Counted from the stretch's first letter, positions 14,151 to 20,853 are shown. The stretch is DNA of 25,208 nucleotides from JAYEKL01 sp034660995 (GCA_034660995.1 JAYEKL010000010.1:1-25208), one strand, 5' to 3'. Numbers and translations are program-made. Notes: generated from the sequence alone by a model not told the origin.

Positions 14151-15731
14151 TCAGATAAATTGTATTAATTCATTAGTATCACTATCAAATAACCATAAAG
14201 AAGTACTATCTTTAAAAATATCATCTGGACCAGTTAAGAGATAATTTGAAAGATCAAAGCCATCATTCATGCCTGGTTTGTTTTGTTTGTCATATATATA
14301 TAATTCTCTTTTATCTAAAATAATAAAAGAATCTTGATGAAGTACAAAATCTTGAATAAAATGATACTCTGGATATTGATATTCATAAAAAACCTGCCAT
14401 TCCTCATCTTCAAAAAACAAAACACTCTCAAAATCATTCACATATATTTTTTCATCATCAGCCTCGTAACCTAAGAAGTAATCTTTATCATGATCTATCC
14501 AATTACCTTCACTATATTGTAATATTTTATCAACTCCACCGGTGGGACTATTAAGCAACCATAAATCTTCATTTGCAATAATAATTTCTTCTCCAAACAT
14601 ATGATCTTTTTCAATGAATTTTAATTCTTGATCTTCTTCTTTGATTATTCCGGCCGCAAATAAATAGTAATTTACTGAATCAGTATTGATATAATCATAC
14701 AATACTGGATCAAATGCTTTTGCTATTAAATCCATTTCGGTCGATTTTTTGTTTCTGAAGTTAATTATATTATCAATATTCAATTTTTCCATTACATTAT
14801 TTTTTAATCTATATAATGAATCTCCATCAGTAAAATATGTGGCTATACTATTATAAAAAATTGGCTTAAAAGAAACCCCACTATAATGTTTCAATTTGTG
14901 GTAATTCATAAAAGAAACATCGCTAATCTTGTCAGGTTCAAAATCAATTGTAATATCTTCGCTACTTGTATTCTCATTCTCAGAATCCTCTTTGGTTTCA
15001 TTGGAGATTTTGATATCTTGTGATTCTAATAGCGTTCCTTCACATTTAGTATTAGGATTCATTGATTCTATACCAATATAGAAATAGACACTGAAAGCAA
15101 ATGTTCCAGGTTTCTCTGATGGATTTTGCTCAGACTGGGATTTTAATTGGTCAATATCCAATGGACATTCTATATACTTATTCGCATATTGTTTTTGTGC
15201 TATAGAAGATATTTGCTCTATCCCTCCATATTCCATTCTTACCGTGCAATCTTCATTGTTTTTAATTTCAAAATTAATTTTTCCTGCATTAAATGTATCT
15301 AATATAGCTTTAGAAGGTTTACATTCATTTAATAAAGAATTTCCTAAGCAAACTAAAGTATCATCAGTTTCATAATTTATTTGATTTATTGGAATATCTG
15401 AGTCTAAACTTTCACTCATACCACACTCATGTTGTGCAATTGGATCATCTTCTATATCAGAATCAGTTTTATCATCTTGAAAAGTAAAAAATAATATTCC
15501 TCCACCAATTAAACCTATAACTACGATTCCAATAATTAAGATTGATAATATGTTGAATGTTTTTTTCATAGGTTCAGAAGTTGGTTGATTTGATTGAAAT
15601 GCATTTTTTATTGCTTCGCTAACTTCATTAGGATTATAACCTTGCTGAATTAGTGAATTATATATTTGTTGCTCTGAATATCCTTGATTTTCTTGACTTT
15701 TTATCCATTTAATAAGTTGTTGATTAGCCAT
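14151..15731 (-). CDS. Single-pass membrane protein with UBA-like N-terminus
   Basis: This 526-residue protein has an N-terminal helical bundle at about 3-45 (LIKWIKSQENQGYSEQQIYN, then LIQQGYNPNEVSEAIKNAF). This resembles UBA-like segments seen at the start of archaeal and CPR membrane proteins. One membrane segment follows at about 60-84. The rest is a large, acidic, probably extracellular domain. Phrases such as DSLYRLKNN, EDLWLLNSPTGG, ELYIYDKQNK and TSLWLFDSDTNE recur like blades of a beta-propeller, but I could not define a repeat unit. Four cysteines or more occur in the first half. The gene ends in TGA, which shows TGA is a stop here. It is the cassette position nearest to the recombinase remnant. 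Function is unknown; cell-surface sensing or binding is only a guess. Confidence 0.82.
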   Translation of the reverse strand: MANQQLIKWIKSQENQGYSEQQIYNSLIQQGYNPNEVSEAIKNAFQSNQPTSEPMKKTFNILSILIIGIVVIGLIGGGILFFTFQDDKTDSDIEDDPIAQHECGMSESLDSDIPINQINYETDDTLVCLGNSLLNECKPSKAILDTFNAGKINFEIKNNEDCTVRMEYGGIEQISSIAQKQYANKYIECPLDIDQLKSQSEQNPSEKPGTFAFSVYFYIGIESMNPNTKCEGTLLESQDIKISNETKEDSENENTSSEDITIDFEPDKISDVSFMNYHKLKHYSGVSFKPIFYNSIATYFTDGDSLYRLKNNVMEKLNIDNIINFRNKKSTEMDLIAKAFDPVLYDYINTDSVNYYLFAAGIIKEEDQELKFIEKDHMFGEEIIIANEDLWLLNSPTGGVDKILQYSEGNWIDHDKDYFLGYEADDEKIYVNDFESVLFFEDEEWQVFYEYQYPEYHFIQDFVLHQDSFIILDKRELYIYDKQNKPGMNDGFDLSNYLLTGPDDIFKDSTSLWLFDSDTNELIQFI

Positions 15732-15821
15732 ATATTTTATTTTTATTTATTAATCTTAATAAATTTTTCTATTTAAATATCAATAGAAATTATTCTCTTT
15801 AATTTTTTAGTCTTTGAAAAT

Positions 15822-15834
15822 AATTGCGCATAAC
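15822..15834 (-). other. Candidate attI-like box 3 (AATTGCGCATAAC)
   Basis: This is the third AATTGCGYATAAY box, between the divergent recombinase remnant and the first minus-strand gene. The minus-strand reading GTTATGCGCAATT resembles the core site of integron junctions. Its position next to the recombinase is where attI would lie. Confidence 0.45.
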
Positions 15835-15910
15835 AAGTTTTAAACGCACCTTTTTTAGAACTTGAAAAATCGACCTTTTGATAAAATAATTGTGTAATTA
15901 TAAATATCTT

Positions 15911-16084
15911 ATGGATACACAATTTCGAATAACAAGAACTGAATATGATTCAATGTATAATCTTGAGCGTGAACTTAAGATTTGTGGCTTTAGTCGCAAA
16001 ACCATCAAGATTTACTTATATTATAATATAAAATTCTTAAATTATGCAAGAAAAAGTCCAAAGGAAATTACTAACATCGTTTAG
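15911..16084 (+). pseudogene. Truncated tyrosine recombinase/integrase, N-terminal fragment
   Basis: The ATG at 15911 gives 57 residues; a TTG at 15890 extends the frame by seven. The sequence LERELKICGFSRKTIKIYLY, followed by YNIKFLNYARKSPKEITN, matches the SAM-like core-binding N-terminal domain of XerC/D- and IntI-type recombinases. Full-length proteins have about 280-340 residues with the R-H-R-Y catalytic domain. Here the frame stops just after KSPKEIT, and no catalytic-domain remnant was seen before tRNA-Ala. It points away from the minus-strand genes, as intI does from its cassettes. It should be inactive unless a full copy exists elsewhere. Confidence 0.7.
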
Positions 16085-16090
16085 CAGACA

Positions 16091-16154
16091 CCACCACATT
16101 GAATTAGCTATTTCGCCCTCGCTTCGGGCTTCGGTGGCTAATTTAATATGGTGG
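16091..16154. repeat. Inverted repeat overlapping the tRNA-Ala 3' end
   Basis: The 18-bp arm at 16091-16108 (CCACCACATTGAATTAGC) is complementary to 16137-16154 except for one mismatch and one G-T pair. The second arm includes the encoded CCA tail, the discriminator base and two acceptor-stem bases of tRNA-Ala. The loop is GC-richer, with CCCTCGCTTCGGG. The second tRNA-Ala lacks this left arm. Confidence 0.7.
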
Positions 16155-16225
16155 ACCATAAGAGACTCGAACTCTTGACCTCCTCCATGCCATGGAGGCG
16201 CTCTGGCCAACTGAGCTAATGGCCC
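16149..16225 (-). tRNA. tRNA-Ala (anticodon GGC), CCA encoded
   Basis: The cloverleaf is complete. Acceptor stem GGGCCAT pairs with ATGGTCC and contains the G3-U70 pair diagnostic of tRNA-Ala. The D arm is GCTC/GAGC, the anticodon arm is CCTCC-ATGGCAT-GGAGG with anticodon GGC, and the T arm is AAGAG-TTCGAGT-CTCTT. The body is 16152-16225, followed by an encoded CCA at 16149-16151. Confidence 0.95.
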
Positions 16226-16291
16226 AAAATAACTTATAACTTGTAACTGACAACTAATAACATTTTTCTAATTCTGTTATGAGTTAATCTG

Positions 16292-16363
16292 TGTCCTCGG
16301 TAGGAATCGAACCTGCATCTAGGGCTTAGGAGGCCCTTGTTCTATCCGTTGAACTACGAGGAC
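16292..16363 (-). tRNA. tRNA-Arg (anticodon CCT), first copy
   Basis: Acceptor GTCCTCG pairs with CGAGGAC, the D arm is GTTC/GAAC, and the anticodon arm is AGGGC-CTCCTAA-GCCCT with anticodon CCT. The T arm GCAGG-TTCGATT-CCTAC has one C-A mismatch. The gene body is 72 nt. CCA is not encoded, so the tail depends on the CCA-adding enzyme whose gene lies next to it. Confidence 0.92.
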
Positions 16364-16444
16364 GAAAGTTGTAATAATAATCTTGTTTTACTTGTTAAAT
16401 ATAACAGAATATTTGATAGTAAGTCAACTTATATCTAGATAAAC

Positions 16445-16479
16445 GAATCATGAATAACGAGTCATGAATAATGAATTAT
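16445..16479. repeat. Intergenic heptamer array, first copy
   Basis: Five 7-bp units: GAATCAT, GAATAAC, GAGTCAT, GAATAAT, GAATTAT. The unit matches the array within the 8463-9605 glycosyltransferase gene. Together with the next hairpin it fills most of the 300-bp gap before cca; no gene is seen there. Confidence 0.8.
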
Positions 16480-16523
16480 AAAATGTTAATAATAAAGAAA
16501 AAGTTCAAATGATTTTTGTAAGG

Positions 16524-16588
16524 AAAGATAATTTAAATAGAGGCTTAGCCTCCAGTTTGGAGGCTAAGCCTCTATTTAAATTATCTTT
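16524..16588. repeat. 65-bp perfect hairpin upstream of cca, first copy
   Basis: A perfect 30-bp stem begins AAAGATAATTTAAATAGAGG and ends with TTTAAATTATCTTT; the 5-nt loop is AGTTT. T-runs at the end allow termination in either direction. A related hairpin lies downstream of cca with the loop reversed. Confidence 0.95.
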
Positions 16589-16666
16589 TTCATTTCTTGG
16601 GAATCGGTTTTTTGACACTTATTTAATTGATGTTTACAGTAAGCGATTATATGTTAAACTAAAATT

Positions 16667-18103
16667 ATGAATATTCCAAAGGAAATACAATCTGTTATAG
16701 AAAAGCTTGAAAAAAGTGGATTTGAGGCTTATGTTGTCGGCGGGTCAGTTCGTGATTTTTTGCTTGGGAAAATACCGAAGGATTGGGATATTACAACGAA
16801 TGCTATGCCAAAAGAAATTCAAAAAGTATTTTCAGAAAGTTTTTACAATAATAAATTCGGTACAGTTACAGTTGTTAATAAAAAAACAGAAGATGAAAAT
16901 TTAAAGAATGTAGAAATTACAACATTTAGAATTGATGCTGATTATAGTGATAATCGTCATCCAGATGCAGTTAAGTTTACTCCAAGCCTAAAAGAAGATT
17001 TAGTAAGACGGGATTTTACGGTAAACGCGATGGCAGTACAACTCATAACTTACAAAATTGTTGATTTATTTGATGGGCGGAAGGATTTGGAAGATAAAAT
17101 TATTAGGGCGGTTGGAGATCCAAATAAAAGATTTAATGAAGACGCCTTGCGAATGCTTCGGGCTATTCGTTTTTCATCACAGCTTGGTTTTAAAATTGAA
17201 AAAAACACATTTGAGGCAATTCAAAAAAATAGCGGTCTTTTAAAATTTGTTTCACAGGAAAGGATTAGAGATGAATTTGAAAAGATAATTTTATCAGACA
17301 GGGCATATGAAGGAGTTGAGCTTTTGCGTATTTCTGGACTATTAAGTTTTGTGGTTCCTGAGCTTGAGAGCGGAATTGGAGTAAGTCAAAATCGTCATCA
17401 TATTTATACTATTTACGAGCATTGCGCATTGTCTTTGAAGCATTGTCCAAGTAAAAAGCTTGAAGTTCGTTTAGCCGCGCTTTTTCATGATATCGCTAAA
17501 CCTCAAACAAAAGCAGGGACTGGTCCTGATAGTACTTTCTATAATCATGATTTCGTAGGCGCAAAATTTGCTAGAAAAATACTTACGCGTTTAAAATTTT
17601 CAAATAAAGTAGTTGAAAAAGTATCTCTTCTCGTTAAGAATCATATGTTTTATTATAATGTTGATGAAGTATCAGAAGCGGGTGTCAGAAGGCTTATCAG
17701 AAGAACCGGCAAAGAGAATTTAAAAGATTTAATGGATCTTCGGATAGCAGATCGTTTGGGAAGCGGAGTGCCTAAAGCAAAGCCATATAAACTTCGTCAT
17801 CTTGAATATTTAATTGAAAAAGTGAGTAAAGATCCTATATCTGCTAAGATGCTTAAAGTTAATGGACAGGACATTATGAAAGTTCTAAATACTTCACCTG
17901 GTCCGAAAATTGGCGCAATCCTTAAAGTTCTTCTTTCAGAAGTTATTGAAGATCCAAAAAGAAATACAAGGGAATATCTTGAAAAACGAGTAAAAGAATT
18001 AAATAAACTATCAGCTGAAGAAATTAAAAAAAGCGAGAAGGTTATTAAAGATAAAAAGGAAGAGGAAGATTTAAAGGACAAGAAGAAATTTTGGGTTAAA
18101 TAG
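16667..18103 (+). CDS. cca: CCA tRNA nucleotidyltransferase (class II), first copy
   Basis: This cytoplasmic enzyme adds or repairs the 3'-CCA of tRNAs. The 478-residue product has the class II head-domain motifs: GGSVRD (25-30), the catalytic DWD pair (D39, D41), RRDFTVNAMA (114-123) and NEDALRMLRAIRFS (157-170). An HD-domain region includes FHDIAKPQTK (273-282), with further His near 294 and 326. The C-terminal 45 residues are Lys/Glu-rich. The TAG stop is the first triplet of MITE-like copy C, so the repeat seems to set the C-terminus. A perfect hairpin lies on each side of the gene. An adjacent tRNA-Arg lacks an encoded CCA. The gene is identical to 21738-23174. Confidence 0.95.
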   Translation: MNIPKEIQSVIEKLEKSGFEAYVVGGSVRDFLLGKIPKDWDITTNAMPKEIQKVFSESFYNNKFGTVTVVNKKTEDENLKNVEITTFRIDADYSDNRHPDAVKFTPSLKEDLVRRDFTVNAMAVQLITYKIVDLFDGRKDLEDKIIRAVGDPNKRFNEDALRMLRAIRFSSQLGFKIEKNTFEAIQKNSGLLKFVSQERIRDEFEKIILSDRAYEGVELLRISGLLSFVVPELESGIGVSQNRHHIYTIYEHCALSLKHCPSKKLEVRLAALFHDIAKPQTKAGTGPDSTFYNHDFVGAKFARKILTRLKFSNKVVEKVSLLVKNHMFYYNVDEVSEAGVRRLIRRTGKENLKDLMDLRIADRLGSGVPKAKPYKLRHLEYLIEKVSKDPISAKMLKVNGQDIMKVLNTSPGPKIGAILKVLLSEVIEDPKRNTREYLEKRVKELNKLSAEEIKKSEKVIKDKKEEEDLKDKKKFWVK

Positions 18104-18199
18104 GGTCTGCTGATTTTCTTATAATTCCCCTCTAGAGAGGGGGTTGGGGGTGTGTTAAAAAGCTTGTTACACACCCCTTGCCCATCTCAAGAGGGGAAT
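18101..18199 (+). repeat. MITE-like palindromic repeat, copy C
   Basis: This forward copy begins TAGGGTCTGCTGATTTTC, with the TAG acting as the cca stop, and ends GAGGGGAAT. With copy D it forms an inverted pair around the rubrerythrin gene, GTCTG ends outward. Confidence 0.88.
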
Positions 18200-18250
18200 A
18201 ACCCTCATTTAAAGTAATATAGAGCGGTTTTTCCGTTGATTTTTGTAAAG

Positions 18251-18315
18251 AAAGATAATTTAAATAGAGGCTTAGCCTCCAAACTGGAGGCTAAGCCTCT
18301 ATTTAAATTATCTTT
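18251..18315. repeat. 65-bp perfect hairpin downstream of cca, first copy
   Basis: The 30-bp stem arms equal those at 16524-16588, but the loop is AAACT, the reverse complement of AGTTT. The 13 bp before it (GATTTTTGTAARG) is shared with the upstream hairpin in the same orientation. Confidence 0.95.
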
Positions 18316-18348
18316 TCCATTGTACATTGTACATTAATTTTTTAAAAC

Positions 18349-18374
18349 AGCGATTAGCTACTAGGCTAATCGCT
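18349..18374. terminator. Terminator between convergent cca and rubrerythrin genes
   Basis: AGCGATTAGC (18349-18358) pairs perfectly with GCTAATCGCT (18365-18374), followed on the plus strand by ATTTTATTTT. It lies between convergent genes and could serve both. Confidence 0.75.
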
Positions 18375-18400
18375 ATTTTATTTTGATTTTCAAAATCAAC

Positions 18401-18937
18401 CTACATTCTTTCCTTAAACAGTTCTATGTGATCTCCCTCTACTTCTAATAACCCAAAAAATATTTCTTTTATTCTCGGTTCCGCGGCTTGATTATAGGCT
18501 TTCGTATAGAATGCTTTTGTTTTTTCTCCAAGTTTAAGAGATTTTTTTATATTTTCGTTATCAAGGCGAAAACAAATATCCTGTATTATTACATCCGATT
18601 TAGGTTTTTTTAAAACTTTTGAAATTAAAAAAACATGTTCCATTTCAATTCTTGAAAGTCCTTGAAAAATTGATTTATTATCCATATCTTGCGCGTAAGA
18701 CATAGCGCATCTATAAAATTTTGCATTTTCAATTTCTAACTCCATTGCATTTTCAAGGTTTTCTTTTGAAATTTTAGAAATGTTTTTAATGTTATCTCTA
18801 TCTTCCCAATCTTGGGCGCGGATTATATAGTCATCGTGCGCTCCACAAAGTGGACAGGTAGATGATTTATGCTCGGCGAAAATTACTCCCGAACAAAGTT
18901 CACATCTAAAAAGATTTAAATTATATGTTTCAAGCAT
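18401..18937 (-). CDS. Reverse-type rubrerythrin, first copy
   Basis: This predicted non-haem diiron protein probably reduces peroxide or handles oxygen stress in the cytoplasm of an anaerobe. The 178-residue protein has an N-terminal rubredoxin-like iron site, C12-x2-C15 and C28-x2-C31. A four-helix ferritin-like domain follows, with candidate diiron ligands E70 (ELEIENAKFY), E98-x2-H101 (IEMEH), E138 and E167-x2-H170 (EVEGDH). Having the rubredoxin part first is the order seen in reverse rubrerythrins. There is no clear ribosome binding site before the ATG at 18937. The gene lies between inverted MITE-like copies C and D and converges on cca. It is identical to 23472-24008. The exact electron donor and substrate cannot be deduced. 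Confidence 0.88.
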   Translation of the reverse strand: MLETYNLNLFRCELCSGVIFAEHKSSTCPLCGAHDDYIIRAQDWEDRDNIKNISKISKENLENAMELEIENAKFYRCAMSYAQDMDNKSIFQGLSRIEMEHVFLISKVLKKPKSDVIIQDICFRLDNENIKKSLKLGEKTKAFYTKAYNQAAEPRIKEIFFGLLEVEGDHIELFKERM

Positions 18938-18994
18938 TTTTTTAAATAAAAAATTATAGTTATAATAAATAAGGGCTGGTGATTTTTACCGATC

Positions 18995-19091
18995 ATTCCC
19001 CTCTTGAGAGGGGCAAGGGGCGTGTAACAAGCTTTTTAACACACCCCCAACCCCCTCTCTAGAGGGGAATTATAAGAAAATCAACAGACTA
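18995..19091 (-). repeat. MITE-like palindromic repeat, copy D
   Basis: This reverse copy runs from ATTCCCC to CAGACTA. Its left flank, AGGGCTGGTGATTTTTACCG from 18972, resembles the opposite terminus in inverse orientation, so this copy may show both terminal inverted repeats of the full element. Confidence 0.85.
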
Positions 19092-19100
19092 TCAATATTA

Positions 19101-19142
19101 TTCGACTTTATGGAGAACTCTATGCGTAAATTTTTTTACACT
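19101..19142. repeat. 42-bp direct repeat, unit 1, first copy
   Basis: The unit starts TTCGACTTTATGGAGAACTC and ends TTTACACT. It differs at four positions from 19209-19250. A diverged inverted version lies between them, near 19160-19180. Confidence 0.85.
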
Positions 19143-19208
19143 CTGTATGTACAATTTCTCAACAAGGTCGAAGAATATCAAGCGGGATACTTAATACTTA
19201 CTATATTG

Positions 19209-19250
19209 TTCAACTTTATGGAGAACTCTACGCGTAAATTTCTCTACACT
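19209..19250. repeat. 42-bp direct repeat, unit 2, first copy
   Basis: The unit starts TTCAACTTTATGGAGAACTC and ends CTACACT exactly at the nth stop codon. No gene was recognised in 18938-19249. Confidence 0.85.
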
Positions 19251-19393
19251 TAATTTTTAAAGCTAGAGGCTGATGGACAATCTTTATTTAGGATACAGGC
19301 TTTACATTTCGGATTGCGAGCGGTACAAATTGTTCTGCCGTGTGAAATCATAAGGTTGGAAATTTCACCCCAATTTTTTTTATTTGTTATTTC
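19250..19393 (-). pseudogene. nth: Truncated 3' fragment of endonuclease III
   Basis: The last 47 codons of nth are present, EITNKKNWGEISNL to the end. This includes the whole [4Fe-4S] cysteine loop (C-x6-C-x2-C-x5-C), but the helix-hairpin-helix and catalytic Lys/Asp are missing. Identity with the intact gene stops at 19393, where methyltransferase DNA takes over in another frame. It cannot make a working glycosylase. Confidence 0.92.
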
Positions 19394-20181
19394 TTCCTTT
19401 TGAAGGATACAGTTTTTGAGTGATGATATCTTCCATGATAATCAGTGCGACAAATTTGTAAATCGCTCAAATCGTCAAGGTCTTCTCTTTTAAAGCCGTC
19501 AGCTTCATAAGGTGGTACTTTTTCTCCATCTTCTTCATCATCATAAAATGACCAACCCCATGTTTCCCATTCATTTCCGCAGCAACCTCCGTCAGTTTCT
19601 CCGATTAAGATATATTCTTGCACGCTATCGAACTTTCTGATGTCTTCTGAACTGTCTTCTTGATAAGGCATCCATGAAAAAACCACTATGTCAGGACTAT
19701 GTTTTTCTATTGCTTCGTCATGTTTAAGTTGTTCAATAGGAAAATCGCTTTTTAGTGTCCATTCTCCTGAATCTGTGGCGATCACTTCTGTCTGGCCTGG
19801 CGCTCTTTCTTCTAATTTTTGTTGAAGAAAGTAAGATAGTCTGCCGTTGCCTGCGCCGATTTCAAGAATTACGAGAGGTCTTTCTTCGTTTGCACCGTAT
19901 TCTTGGATTTTGCCGACAAAGTAATCGGCAAAGGCGTTTAAGTATTCTTCGTTGAAAAATTCAAAAACTGGCTTTTCTTCATCAAAACAAAACTCTACCC
20001 ATTGTTCCAAATTTGTAAACGCCTTTGTGATTTGTTTGTGAGTCGGCAAAAAATTTGGGTCGCACAACTTCTCTCGTAATTTATCGGGCGTTAATTTTCT
20101 TTCGGGTTGTTGTGGAGATTCTTCGGAAGGCTTGACCTGTTCAATTTCGCCTTCAAGTTGTGATTTTTTGTATTCTAGCAT
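19387..20181 (-). CDS. Class I SAM-dependent methyltransferase-like protein
   Basis: This is a predicted methyltransferase with unknown substrate. The ATG at 20181 (MLEYKKSQLEGE, 264 residues) is preferred over a TTG at 20205. The SAM-binding motif I LEIGAGNGRLSYF is at 106-118, a post-motif strand EVIATD at 132-137 and a motif IV-like DIVVFSWMPYQ at 164-174. A Cys/Trp-rich GGCCGNEWETWGW follows at 198-210. The start lies one base after the stop of the HEPN-like gene (TAA-T-ATG), so the two are probably translationally coupled. The final KK and the TAA stop are encoded by nth-derived DNA beyond the duplication junction, so the natural end may have been altered. The gene is clearly less AT-rich than its surroundings, a possible sign of transfer. 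Confidence 0.78.
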   Translation of the reverse strand: MLEYKKSQLEGEIEQVKPSEESPQQPERKLTPDKLREKLCDPNFLPTHKQITKAFTNLEQWVEFCFDEEKPVFEFFNEEYLNAFADYFVGKIQEYGANEERPLVILEIGAGNGRLSYFLQQKLEERAPGQTEVIATDSGEWTLKSDFPIEQLKHDEAIEKHSPDIVVFSWMPYQEDSSEDIRKFDSVQEYILIGETDGGCCGNEWETWGWSFYDDEEDGEKVPPYEADGFKREDLDDLSDLQICRTDYHGRYHHSKTVSFKRKK

Positions 20182-20182
20182 A

Positions 20183-20452
20183 TTATTGTAGTTTAGGATT
20201 ACCAATTAAAGAGGCTAGCAGTGCCTGTGCTTCATCGGAAATGCTATCCTCTGGTGTTGGTGTTGAATAAACTTTGTTTCTTATTTCCCAAAGTTTTTTA
20301 AGATCAGTCACAATTTGTTTGTCAATTTTACCTTCGTTTTGTAGTTGTTTTACTAAAATAGAAAAGCCAACCTTTTCAGGTTCGTCGCTAGCTTTTTGGT
20401 GTAGCTTGTTTTCTATCTCTTTAGTTTCTTCGAGAAATTTTGCTGTGTTCAT
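20183..20452 (-). CDS. Small HEPN-like protein
   Basis: This 89-residue, all-helical protein carries the segment LKKLWEIRNKVYSTPTPEDS, then ISDEAQALLASL. It resembles the helix-turn region of HEPN-like domains, whose members usually read IRNxxxH. Here the His position of the RNase-type motif is Tyr-Ser, so nuclease activity is doubtful. The ATG at 20452 begins MNTAKFLEETKEIE. It is the first gene of a two-gene minus-strand unit with the methyltransferase. It may be a binding partner or regulator of that enzyme, which is inference. The HEPN call rests on one short motif. Confidence 0.65.
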   Translation of the reverse strand: MNTAKFLEETKEIENKLHQKASDEPEKVGFSILVKQLQNEGKIDKQIVTDLKKLWEIRNKVYSTPTPEDSISDEAQALLASLIGNPKLQ

Positions 20453-20569
20453 ATGGTTTTAATTATGAATTATCTTAATATTTTACCTTAAATTAGGAAT
20501 AAATGCTATAAAAAACTGCCCGCTGAAACCTGAGCCAAAGGCGATGGCGAGGCGACTAATTCAATATAG

Positions 20570-20643
20570 TGGACCATAAGAGACTCGAACTCTTGACCTC
20601 CTCCATGCCATGGAGGCGCTCTAGCCAACTGAGCTAATGGCCC
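20570..20643 (-). tRNA. tRNA-Ala (anticodon GGC), CCA not encoded
   Basis: The body matches 16152-16225 except for one D-loop base. The anticodon is GGC and the G3-U70 pair is kept. The three bases after the discriminator read CTA instead of CCA, so the tail must be added enzymatically. About 20 bp of 3' flank resembles the first copy; the larger inverted repeat does not continue. Confidence 0.95.
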
Positions 20644-20785
20644 ATAATATAAATATTTTAACAGGGCTTATAACTTATAGATTAGCAGAAAAATAGGAAA
20701 TAGCAAGATTATAAAAATAAAAAAGGAAAGTGTTTTTTGAAATAACTTTTTGTGGAGTTTTACAAAAAAAGAGTTTTACAAAAAA

Positions 20786-20814
20786 TTGACAGTAGTAAAA
20801 AAGATAACTATAAT
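20786..20814 (+). promoter_or_regulatory. Consensus sigma70-type promoter P4
   Basis: A perfect TTGACA (20786-20791) and perfect TATAAT (20809-20814) are separated by 17 bp. The predicted start is near 20821, giving a leader of about 33 nt for the PyrI-like gene. No boxA or large hairpin is present in it. Confidence 0.85.
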
Positions 20815-20853
20815 CTTATTTAAGAGAGTAAAATAAAAATAGAAGGTGCAATA

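Larger units (their letters stand above)
16290..19393. repeat. 3,104-bp direct duplication, first copy
   Basis: This block matches 21361-24464 at an offset of 5,071 bp with no difference noticed by eye. The translated genes are identical, and the intergenic repeats and tRNA match. It starts 2 bp beyond the 3' end of tRNA-Arg and ends inside nth, which is therefore truncated here. Confidence 0.9.

Noticed and set aside
14151..14153. TGA recoded as Gly or Trp, as in some CPR lineages
   Set aside because: The 526-residue gene ends at a TGA with a non-coding junction sequence after it, and the other genes end at TAA or TAG, so standard decoding fits.
17797..18174. Antisense open frame beginning MCNKLFNTPPTPSLEGN, repeated at 22868-23245
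   Set aside because: It is the translation of MITE-like copy C (or E) plus the antisense of cca. The peptide PPTPSLEG comes purely from the repeat.
20183..20452. Active HEPN ribonuclease toxin
   Set aside because: The IRNK motif lacks the His that completes the RxxxxH-type catalytic motif, so a toxin call is not supported.
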